Shown: positions 1 to 5,857 of the stretch, piece after piece
Layout of the letters: every line of letters begins with the position of its first letter
How positions within the stretch are numbered: the stretch's first letter is position 1
Assembly: GCA_037380725.1 (NCBI GenBank)
Contig: JARRRL010000157.1
Span: 1 to 13,922 of the forward strand
Reading direction: 5' to 3'
Source: JARRRL01 sp037380725
GTDB lineage: Bacteria; Pseudomonadota; Gammaproteobacteria; Pseudomonadales; JANQJO01
DNA length: 13,922 nucleotides
Notes under the pieces: generated by a model
Databases searched by the model: none
The model's input: the letters and a program-made list of their open reading frames with translations, nothing else
What the model was told of the DNA's origin: nothing
Made by a program: the position numbers and the translations under genes

Positions 1-2094
1 GGTGAATTGCGGCAATTGACCTTTAATCCCAGTCACGATTTATATCCCCATGTCTTGCCGGATGGCCGTATTTTATTTGTGCGCTGGGACAATTTTGGTG
101 ATCGCGATGGCTTTAATTTATACACCATTTATCCAGATGGTACGGGGCAAAACTTAGCGTTTGGCTGGCATTCGCATGACGTGAGTACGGGGTCGCGTCA
201 ATACGGTCCTTTACAATTGATGCCGGATGGCAGCGCCTTAGTCAGTGTGCAAGATTACGCCAGTGCTCGGCTCAGCACACGATGGGAGGTGGTGGACTTT
301 GAGCAGTACGTGGAAGACGATCGGCTCGCTGATGGCCACTTGGGTGATGCAGCTGTGGTGTCAGAGGGGGACGCGTTTCGTATCGCTTTGCCCTTGAATG
401 CCGATACCAGTATCTCCGACACGCCTTCTTTGGCGGGGCGCTTGCAGCACCTCAGTCCCTTGGGGGATGGAACGGGCCGATTTTTGGTGAGTTGGTCGCC
501 GTGTCGCGTGTTGGATCCCGAGGTGTTGGCGGCGAATTCTGAAGCCGTTTCTGAAGCTGTCTCCGAAGGCACGGCATCGATACGCACCTTGCCTTGCACC
601 GAATCGTTATTGGCCAATCCGGATGTGGTTGAGGCCGATCCGCTATTCAGTTTGTGGATTACGGATACCGATGGCATAAATCGATTGCCCCTTGTGTTAG
701 TTGAAGCGGGGGAAATGATCAGTGAAGCCATTGCGGTCAGTGATGCGATGTCACCAATGAGTGCTGTGCCAGACAGTACCAGGGATGCCGCGTTACAAGC
801 GGCGCAGTTGGGTGTGCTGGACATTCGCAGTGTGTACGATTTTGACGGGCAAGATACTACGACCTTGGGGATCACCGCGTTAGCGGATGCGGCACAAACG
901 ACGGTGGCGGATCGCCCCGCGCGTTTCGTCCGTTTGGAAAAAACGGTTCCATTGCCGAGTGATGAGGTGTTGCGCATTGAAAACAGTGCGTTTGGCCGCA
1001 GTGCGACGCAATTGATGCGGGAAATTATTGGTTACGCGCCGGTGGAGCCGGATGGTTCGGTGCGCGTTGTGGTTCCGGCGAATGTGGCGTTCACCTTATC
1101 CGTTCTGGATGCGGATGGACGGCGTATTGGGGGACGTCACCAGAATTGGTTGCAGGTGCAATCCGGTGAGACGTTGCTGTGTCAAGGTTGTCATGAGGCC
1201 AACAGTGAAGTGCCGCATGGGCGACGAGACGCCTTGCCCGCGTCGGCGTATGCGGGCGCCGAGGCAGATGGGCCCTTTCCCAATAGTGTGAGCGATTTGA
1301 GTGCGTTGTTGGGCGAGACCATGGCGCAAACGCGGGCGCGAGTCCAAGGCAATGCGCTACCCACTTTGGGGCTGGTGTATGAGGATATCTGGACGGATGC
1401 GGCGGTGCGTACACCCGATCCAGCGCTGCAAATTTCGTATGATGCGCTCACGACGCCATCACCGCTTACCAATTCCTGCGCCGATGGTTGGGATAATTTA
1501 TGCCGCATTCTGATTCATTATGAACAACACATTCATCCGTTGTGGGCGGTGGATCGGCAGATATTGGATGGTGAGGGTGCGCTGGTGGTCGATAACACGT
1601 GTACGAGTTGTCACAGCCCGATGGATGCCATGAGTCAGGCCCAAGTGCCGGCTGGGCAGTTGGATTTAAGTGATGGTCCTTCTGCGGCTGAACCCGATCA
1701 CCTGAAGTCTTATCGTGAATTGTTGTTTGGCGACAATGAGCAGGAAGTGGTGGATGGGGTATTGGTGGATCGTCGGATTCCGGTTGTGGATGGTAATGGT
1801 AATCCGGTATTTGAAACCGACGCAGCTGGCGATGTGCTTGTGGATGCCGACGGGAATCCGGTACCGCTTCTGCAAACGGTGGGTGTTTCGCCCAGTATTG
1901 TGGTGTCGGGTGCGCGTGACAGTCGATTTTTTAAGATTTTTTCTACCCGCGTGGTGGGGGAAGACGCAGCAGCGGAAGTGGGTACGGTTGACCATCGTAA
2001 TATGTTGAGCGATGCTGAACTTAAATTACTTTCAGAATGGGTAGATGTTGGCGCGCAATATTACAATGACCCCTTTGCGGTGCCAACGCAATGA
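1..2094 (+). CDS. HzsA-related beta-propeller / diheme cytochrome c protein (5' end outside window)
   Basis: The frame is open to base 1, so the N-terminus and signal peptide lie outside the window; 697 residues are visible. The first ~45 residues look like a TolB/PD40 propeller blade (P-x-x-LPDGRILFVRWDN, then a PDGT turn). The middle part (PDGSVRVVVPANVAF, LDADGR) followed by a first haem motif CQGCH (bases 1180-1194, visible residue 394) matches what I know of the middle domain of hydrazine-synthase-alpha-like proteins. A second haem motif, CTSCH, is at 1600-1614 (visible residue 534). Two CxxCH motifs imply two covalent haems and export to the periplasm or cell surface. A short SEAV-SEAV duplication (538-561) and a loop with repeated D-x-D/N-G-N-P-V (about 1781-1866) look like surface insertions. 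The stop overlaps the next start (ATGA). The family is recognised by pattern. True hydrazine synthesis is unlikely, because no HzsB/C partner is visible and homologues are widespread outside anammox bacteria. Confidence 0.8.
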   Translation, partial: GELRQLTFNPSHDLYPHVLPDGRILFVRWDNFGDRDGFNLYTIYPDGTGQNLAFGWHSHDVSTGSRQYGPLQLMPDGSALVSVQDYASARLSTRWEVVDFEQYVEDDRLADGHLGDAAVVSEGDAFRIALPLNADTSISDTPSLAGRLQHLSPLGDGTGRFLVSWSPCRVLDPEVLAANSEAVSEAVSEGTASIRTLPCTESLLANPDVVEADPLFSLWITDTDGINRLPLVLVEAGEMISEAIAVSDAMSPMSAVPDSTRDAALQAAQLGVLDIRSVYDFDGQDTTTLGITALADAAQTTVADRPARFVRLEKTVPLPSDEVLRIENSAFGRSATQLMREIIGYAPVEPDGSVRVVVPANVAFTLSVLDADGRRIGGRHQNWLQVQSGETLLCQGCHEANSEVPHGRRDALPASAYAGAEADGPFPNSVSDLSALLGETMAQTRARVQGNALPTLGLVYEDIWTDAAVRTPDPALQISYDALTTPSPLTNSCADGWDNLCRILIHYEQHIHPLWAVDRQILDGEGALVVDNTCTSCHSPMDAMSQAQVPAGQLDLSDGPSAAEPDHLKSYRELLFGDNEQEVVDGVLVDRRIPVVDGNGNPVFETDAAGDVLVDADGNPVPLLQTVGVSPSIVVSGARDSRFFKIFSTRVVGEDAAAEVGTVDHRNMLSDAELKLLSEWVDVGAQYYNDPFAVPTQ

Positions 2095-2954
2095 TTGAGG
2101 TGATCGTGCGTAGTCTTTTGGCGTTCTGTTTTTGCGCGCTGGTGCGCCTAGGCGTTCTACTGATCCTATGCTGGACTTATTCTGGGGTTATGGCCGCTGA
2201 ACCCGTGGATCTTGGTTCAGAGGAGCCGCTGGAGGAACAAGCGGCTAGCGATGCGCTGTGGCTAAAGGTGGCGGCACCGTATATCGATGTGTACACCGGG
2301 CCAGGGCAGGGGTATCCCGTTTCTCAGGTGGTTGAGAAGGGCGATTTATTTTATGTGCTGCGGCAGCGCACCGATTGGTTGCGTATTCAGTTTTTGCGAG
2401 GAGCCTCCCTCCATGAGGCGAAACGCGCGATGGCGGAAACGGGGTGGATTCCCGCTACCAGCTTGAAGCACGTGACCACGGCAACGGGTGAGGCGTTGAC
2501 CTGGTCGCGCCGTGGGGCGGATTCGTTTTATGCGCGTCGTTGGGAGTTTGGCTTGGGCACAGGCAGCTTACGGGGTGGATCGGTGCTGTCGGTGAACGGG
2601 GCGTGGAGTTTTACGCCCAACTTGTCCCTTGAGGCGGATATTGGACAGAGCTTGGGCCGATACGCGGAAAACGATTGGCTGGCGTGGCGTTTGGTGCATC
2701 ACCCCTATCCGAATTGGCGTTATACACCGTATTTGGGGGTGGGATGGGGCACCTTTCATACGAAACCGAAAACCACCTTGGCAACAACCGAAGATCGAAC
2801 CGATGATTTTTGGCAGGTGGCTGTGGGTGTGAAGTCTCATTTGTGGCGAGGGGTCTTAGTGCGTGTCGATTATCAGCATAATGCGATTTTTACCAGCCGC
2901 AAAAACAATGAGTTTGTGGGCATGTGGCGTGTGGGTTTTGGGTACTTTTTTTAA
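2091..2954 (+). CDS. SH3-like domain plus outer-membrane beta-barrel protein
   Basis: 287 residues. A hydrophobic N-terminus ends near VMAA-E (cleavage around residue 36). Residues ~57-128 look like a bacterial SH3 domain: IDVYTGPGQGYPV, a central GDLFYVL strand, DWLRIQ, and a closing GWIPATSL. Residues ~150-287 alternate in short amphipathic strands with glycine turns (FGLGTG, LEADIGQSLG, YLGVGWGTF, VRVDYQH) and end in aromatic FGYFF, the usual C-terminal signal for outer-membrane barrel insertion. The protein is therefore probably an 8-strand-type barrel with a periplasmic SH3 domain that could hold peptidoglycan or a partner. The chosen ATG overlaps the previous stop as ATGA, suggesting translational coupling. 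An in-frame GTG at 2106, preceded by GAGG, is an alternative start. The gene is followed by an A+T-rich gap, so it may close a translational unit. The barrel call is firm; the specific role is unknown. Confidence 0.75.
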   Translation: MIEVIVRSLLAFCFCALVRLGVLLILCWTYSGVMAAEPVDLGSEEPLEEQAASDALWLKVAAPYIDVYTGPGQGYPVSQVVEKGDLFYVLRQRTDWLRIQFLRGASLHEAKRAMAETGWIPATSLKHVTTATGEALTWSRRGADSFYARRWEFGLGTGSLRGGSVLSVNGAWSFTPNLSLEADIGQSLGRYAENDWLAWRLVHHPYPNWRYTPYLGVGWGTFHTKPKTTLATTEDRTDDFWQVAVGVKSHLWRGVLVRVDYQHNAIFTSRKNNEFVGMWRVGFGYFF

Positions 2955-2956
2955 TA

Positions 2957-2968
2957 GCTTTTAAAAGC
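2957..2968. repeat. 12-bp perfect palindrome GCTTTTAAAAGC
   Basis: Two bases after the stop of the SH3/barrel gene lies a perfect, loop-less 12-bp palindrome. It has no spacer, so it is not a terminator hairpin. A palindrome of this form could be a binding site for a dimeric protein, or it could be chance in A+T-rich DNA. Confidence 0.3.
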
Positions 2969-2978
2969 GTTTAGTGGC

Positions 2979-3036
2979 GTTTTTAATCAAGGTTTTTTTA
3001 ATAAAGTAATTTTTAATGAAGTATTTTTTAATGAAG
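2979..3036. repeat. A+T-rich tandem repeat, about four units of 13-15 bp
   Basis: The 94-bp gap before the next gene contains a tandem series: a 13-bp unit at 2979-2991, then 15-bp units at 2992-3006, 3007-3021 and 3022-3036. All share a T-run followed by AATNAAG. The last two units differ at one position. The array ends 12 bp before the proposed GTG start at 3049, so it would form the leader and/or promoter of the downstream gene. TATTTT- and TAATAA-like hexamers occur, but I see no well-spaced -35/-10 pair. Confidence 0.6.
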
Positions 3037-3048
3037 TGAGATGAGTGC

Positions 3049-3738
3049 GTGCGGATGAGTCGAAGTGGGTGCTTGAAGCGTTTTGAAATCTGGCCTCATG
3101 GATTGAGGTGTTTTGGCATCACTTGTTGTGCTTTGTTAAGCCTGTGGGTGGGCTCAGCGTGGGCGGACGACACGGATACCGAGACCGGTTTTTACACACC
3201 GACGGTAGCGACGCAGGATATTCGTGAGGCGGCTATTGATACGGAAGACTTTGAACTCGGATCGTTTCTGGGTTTGATCAGCGTGGAAGATTTTGAGCTT
3301 GGTGCTTTGGGCGGAGTGCGCGTGGCATATCACGCGAATGAAATCGTGTTTCTGGAAGCCAGTGCGGCGCGGTCTTCGGCTGTGGATACGGCGTTTGAAC
3401 GTTTGAGCGGTAGCGTGCAATTGATACCCGAAGGCGAAAATCATATTGGTTATTATCAATTATCGGTGGGCGTGAACGCGTTGCCAGGCGAGTTTTTTTG
3501 GCGAGGACGTCGCGCGTGGAATATGGCGTGTTATGCCTTGGGGGGCGTTGGGGTTACGACCTTTGCCGGGGATAATTATTTCACGGTACACGGTGGTCTG
3601 GGCTGGCGTTGGTTGCTGAACGATTGGTTTGCTGTGAACACCACCGTTCAAGTCCAGACCTACGAGACGGATATCCTCGGAGAGGCCAATACCACGGTGA
3701 ACCTATCGTGGTTGGGTGGCGTATCGTTTTTCTTTTAA
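3049..3738 (+). CDS. Outer-membrane beta-barrel protein, OMP_myx_plus-like
   Basis: 229 residues. The signal peptide ends in GSAWA before DDTDTE (cleavage after residue 39). The mature part runs through strand-turn elements: LGSFLGLISVEDFELG, GGVRVAYHANE, VFLEASAARSS, YQLSVGVNALPGEFF, YALGGVGVTTFAGDNYF, GGLGWRWLLNDWFAV. It finishes with LSWLGGVSFFF, a classic barrel C-terminus. The order 'YHxxE...FxEA', 'LPGE', 'FAGDxxFTV...GxG.R.LL.DW' matches my memory of the outer-membrane barrel family first defined in myxobacteria (TIGR04565). I chose GTG 3049; ATG 3055 is two codons downstream and equally possible, since neither has a strong Shine-Dalgarno. It is the second small barrel in a row after the SH3/barrel gene, so the two may form a pair. 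Function is unknown; it is probably a pore or outer-membrane anchor for the envelope complex encoded here. Confidence 0.75.
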   Translation: MRMSRSGCLKRFEIWPHGLRCFGITCCALLSLWVGSAWADDTDTETGFYTPTVATQDIREAAIDTEDFELGSFLGLISVEDFELGALGGVRVAYHANEIVFLEASAARSSAVDTAFERLSGSVQLIPEGENHIGYYQLSVGVNALPGEFFWRGRRAWNMACYALGGVGVTTFAGDNYFTVHGGLGWRWLLNDWFAVNTTVQVQTYETDILGEANTTVNLSWLGGVSFFF

Positions 3739-3763
3739 TTGACTCATTGAGCCATTGAGTCAA
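3739..3763 (+). terminator. 8-bp inverted repeat between barrel gene and tlpA-like gene (weak terminator or operator)
   Basis: TTGACTCA (3739-3746) and TGAGTCAA (3756-3763) form a perfect 8-bp stem with a 9-base loop, starting right after the TAA stop. The + strand is followed by A residues, not a T-run, so a standard intrinsic terminator is doubtful. A weak attenuator, an mRNA-stabilising hairpin or a protein-binding dyad fits as well. The loop contains a tandem CATTGAG-C-CATTGAG. The Shine-Dalgarno of the next gene (TGGGAG, 3768-3773) follows directly. Confidence 0.35.
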
Positions 3764-3780
3764 AAAATGGGAGTTCATAT

Positions 3781-4320
3781 ATGGTCCTCATGCGATGTCA
3801 GCGCTGTTCGGTGATGTGGGTATCGGTGTTTTCGGTGTTGTCGCTGCTCTTGGCGCTGAGCGGTGTTGCATCGAACGCTTGGGCGCAATCCGATTTCAAA
3901 CCGTTTCCCGCGAAAGATTTTACCTTGAAGACCCTCGATGGGAAAAATTTTCGCTTGGCGGAAAATAGAGGAACCGTCATTTTACTGAATTTTTGGGCAT
4001 CGTGGTGTGGACCGTGCCGGGAAGAATTGCCCTTGCTCAATGCCTTGCATCACAAATACGAGAAACTCGGTTTTACCGTATTGGGTGTGAATATCGATGA
4101 GAAAGCGGCCTTGGCGCAGGACCTGTTGGGAGAGGTCGACGTGGACTTTCCGATTCTGATGGACGGTGAAAATAGCGTGGCGAGCTTGTACAACATTGAG
4201 GCCATGCCCACGACGTACATCATCGATCGCTCGGGTCGCGTGCGCGCGCAGCATTTGGGCTACGAAAAAGGCTATGAAAAAGACTATGACCATGATGTAC
4301 GGCAGTTGTTACGCGAATGA
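3781..4320 (+). CDS. TlpA/ResA-family thiol-disulfide oxidoreductase
   Basis: 179 residues. The signal peptide ends at NAWA-Q (about residue 36). The thioredoxin fold is clear: FTLKTLDGKNFRL, then a VILLNFWASWCGPCREELPLL segment with the catalytic C76-G-P-C79, LGVNIDE, FPILMDGE, the cis-proline segment AMPTTYIID (P143), and a closing GRVRAQHLG strand. The protein should act in the periplasm as a reductase of disulfides. A natural job here would be keeping apo-cytochrome CxxCH thiols (the HzsA-like product) or the Cys tail of the DUF4266 lipoprotein reduced; that is inference. The start is supported by TGGGAG seven bases before ATG 3781; a second ATG lies three codons in. The C-terminus has a 12-bp duplication (4258-4281, GYEK-GYEK). 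The stop overlaps the next ATG. It could be a generic TlpA, but its place in the block suggests a dedicated role. Confidence 0.9.
   Translation: MVLMRCQRCSVMWVSVFSVLSLLLALSGVASNAWAQSDFKPFPAKDFTLKTLDGKNFRLAENRGTVILLNFWASWCGPCREELPLLNALHHKYEKLGFTVLGVNIDEKAALAQDLLGEVDVDFPILMDGENSVASLYNIEAMPTTYIIDRSGRVRAQHLGYEKGYEKDYDHDVRQLLRE
4258..4281 (+). repeat. 12-bp tandem duplication in the thioredoxin gene (GYEK x2)
   Basis: GGCTACGAAAAA is followed by GGCTATGAAAAA, differing at one synonymous position, then a degenerate GACTATGAC. It encodes charged GYEK-GYEK near the C-terminus, outside the catalytic fold. Confidence 0.6.
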
Positions 4321-4613
4321 TGGGGTCGGGAATGATGGGATTGGGGAAGAAACAGGTGAGCGATGGCCGAGTTAAACGCCAATACCGACGCGGCGCACGC
4401 GCGATGATTTTGCTTTGTGCGTGGATCGGATTGATGGGTTGCAGTAACCTGAAACCCTGGGTTAAGCCTTATGAGCGTGATCGCTTAGCTTTGCCGTATA
4501 TGACGTTTGAACGACACGATTTGGCGGGAGGATACATGCATCATGCGTATCAATCCCGTGAAGCCGCGCGTGGTGCGGAGGGTGGCAGTGGGGGTGGATG
4601 TGGGTGTAACTGA
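4317..4613 (+). CDS. DUF4266 domain lipoprotein with C-terminal CGCN
   Basis: 98 residues. A basic N-terminal region (VKRQYRRGARA) precedes the hydrophobic ILLCAWIGLMGC, a lipobox with C42, leaving about 57 mature residues. The mature part (LKPWVKPYERDRLALPYM, YMHHAYQSREAARGAEGG) ends in Gly-rich GGGCGCN. This layout, a short lipoprotein with W-V-K-P-Y-E-R-x-x-L-A and a terminal Cys-Gly-Cys-Asn, matches DUF4266 (PF14086), whose genes commonly sit beside DUF3570 and ApbE genes. Two terminal cysteines and a HH pair could bind a metal or haem or form a disulfide; none of this is established. The ATG overlaps the thioredoxin stop (ATGA). In-frame ATGs at 4320, 4332 and 4335 are also possible. The 3' end appears to overlap the DUF3570 gene. 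Family assignment is fairly confident; function is unknown. Confidence 0.8.
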   Translation: MMGSGMMGLGKKQVSDGRVKRQYRRGARAMILLCAWIGLMGCSNLKPWVKPYERDRLALPYMTFERHDLAGGYMHHAYQSREAARGAEGGSGGGCGCN

Positions 4614-5853
4614 TCGACCTCGCGTTTTGCTCGACGCTTCCGCCGAAGGTGCGCGGATCTTGCGGTGTCGGGCGGTCCTGTCGTTTCGAGTGTTGTTTCG
4701 CGTGATATTTCGCGTGATGCTGTTTGGCTTTTTCTGTGTCGTTCATTCGCTGTGGGCGGCGGTTCTACCGGAAGAGAAAGTGGAAGTCCTGTACCATCAA
4801 TATGCGGAATCGGATCAGGACATCAATGGCCCAGCGGTGTTGGTGCAGAAGCGAATAGGTAAGAAGTACAGTTTAACGTACAGTCATTTGGTGGATCGCG
4901 TGACGGGGGCATCGGTTGATGTGCGTTTGTACGCCAGCCCTTATGTTGAAACCCGCAAAGAAAATACTCTGTCCGCGACGCATTTGTTCCCGAAAGGCAC
5001 CTTCTCGGTGGGTTTGAGTCAAAGTGTTGAAAATGATTTTGAAGCACGATCGGCTTTTTGGCAGTTAAGTCAAGAAACGTTTGGCGGCATGACGACGGTT
5101 AATTTGGGGTTTTCGCGCGCGTGGGATGAGATCAGTCGTCGCAACGATGATGCGTTTGCGCAAACCGCTGATCGGTGGCAGTATCGTTTGGGTGTCTCGC
5201 AAGTGCTGACCCCGTCTTGGATCACCAGTGTGGCCTTGGAAACGATAACCGATGAGGGCTATTTGAATAATCCGTACCGGCAAGTGCGGTATTTGGATGC
5301 CAGCGTGGATGCTGGATACAGTTTCAGCGCGGAAGTGTATCCGGAGACGCGCACCAGTTACGCCTTATCCATTTTTTCCAAATATTATGTGGACATTCCG
5401 GGTGCGGTGGGTTTTCAGTATCGTTATTTTACCGACAGTTGGGCCATATCCGCGCATCAGTTCTCGTTTCAATACAATCAACCGTGGCGCGATGTGTGGG
5501 AATTTGAGGGGCGTTTGCGCTGGTATACGCAAAACGGAGCGGAATTTTTCAGTGATTTGTTTCCATTTGGCAGCGTGAATACGGCGCTGCGTTCGCAGAA
5601 TTTCCAGGCGCGTGATAAGGAGTTGGCGGATTTGACGTCGCTGACGGTGGGGCTGGGTGTCAGTTATACCCTGAAAGACTGGGGTGGAAAATGGGCGGAT
5701 GACTTGCAGCTAAACGTGTTTTGGGATCGCTTGATGGTGGATTACGACAATTACCGTGAAGTGGATAGACAGCTGAATGTGGCGCCAGGGCTTGAACCCT
5801 TGTATCAACTGGATGCCAATATTTTTCGTTTATTCATTACGCTCCGTTTGTGA
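4543..5853 (+). CDS. DUF3570 outer-membrane beta-barrel protein
   Basis: 436 residues from ATG 4543, which has GGGAGG (4526-4531) upstream but overlaps the DUF4266 gene by 71 bp. The hydrophobic export segment appears only at residues ~48-72 (FRVL-FRVI-FRVM-LFGFFCVVHSLWA). A later start, e.g. TTG 4660 or GTG 4690, would give a signal peptide of normal length, so the start is uncertain. The mature part has family-typical blocks: DQDINGPAVLVQKRIGKKYSL, TGASVDVRLYASPYVETR, NLGFSRAWDEISRRNDD, RYRLGVSQVLTPSW, DEGYLNNPYRQVRY. It closes with FRLFITLRL as the last strand. DUF3570 proteins are predicted outer-membrane barrels encoded near DUF4266 and ApbE. Bases 4894-4914 encode D-R-V-T-G-A-S, close to the FMN-attachment consensus of ApbE substrates. 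Family assignment is confident; the flavinylation role is inference. Confidence 0.82.
   Translation: MRINPVKPRVVRRVAVGVDVGVTDRPRVLLDASAEGARILRCRAVLSFRVLFRVIFRVMLFGFFCVVHSLWAAVLPEEKVEVLYHQYAESDQDINGPAVLVQKRIGKKYSLTYSHLVDRVTGASVDVRLYASPYVETRKENTLSATHLFPKGTFSVGLSQSVENDFEARSAFWQLSQETFGGMTTVNLGFSRAWDEISRRNDDAFAQTADRWQYRLGVSQVLTPSWITSVALETITDEGYLNNPYRQVRYLDASVDAGYSFSAEVYPETRTSYALSIFSKYYVDIPGAVGFQYRYFTDSWAISAHQFSFQYNQPWRDVWEFEGRLRWYTQNGAEFFSDLFPFGSVNTALRSQNFQARDKELADLTSLTVGLGVSYTLKDWGGKWADDLQLNVFWDRLMVDYDNYREVDRQLNVAPGLEPLYQLDANIFRLFITLRL
4684..4719 (+). repeat. 12-bp tandem repeat x3 in the DUF3570 signal region
   Basis: Three 12-bp units (4684-4695, 4696-4707, 4708-4719) of the form TTTCGNGTGNTN encode FRVL-FRVI-FRVM. 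They fall in the hydrophobic part of the export signal, so copy number would alter signal length and charge. Confidence 0.65.
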
Positions 5854-5857
5854 TGGG

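Noticed and set aside
255..977. Long reverse-strand open frame of about 240 codons inside the HzsA-like gene
   Set aside because: It lies antisense to a gene with clear family motifs. The translation is Ser/Ala/Thr-rich with no recognisable domain, and no ribosome-binding site stands out.
1..2094. Genuine hydrazine synthase alpha subunit (anammox)
   Set aside because: No HzsB/C-type genes are seen and the neighbours are unrelated to anammox. HzsA-like proteins occur broadly, so only family resemblance is claimed.
2957..2968. GCTTTTAAAAGC as a transcription terminator
   Set aside because: Perfect palindrome without a loop, no G+C stem and no T-run after it; kept only as a palindrome.
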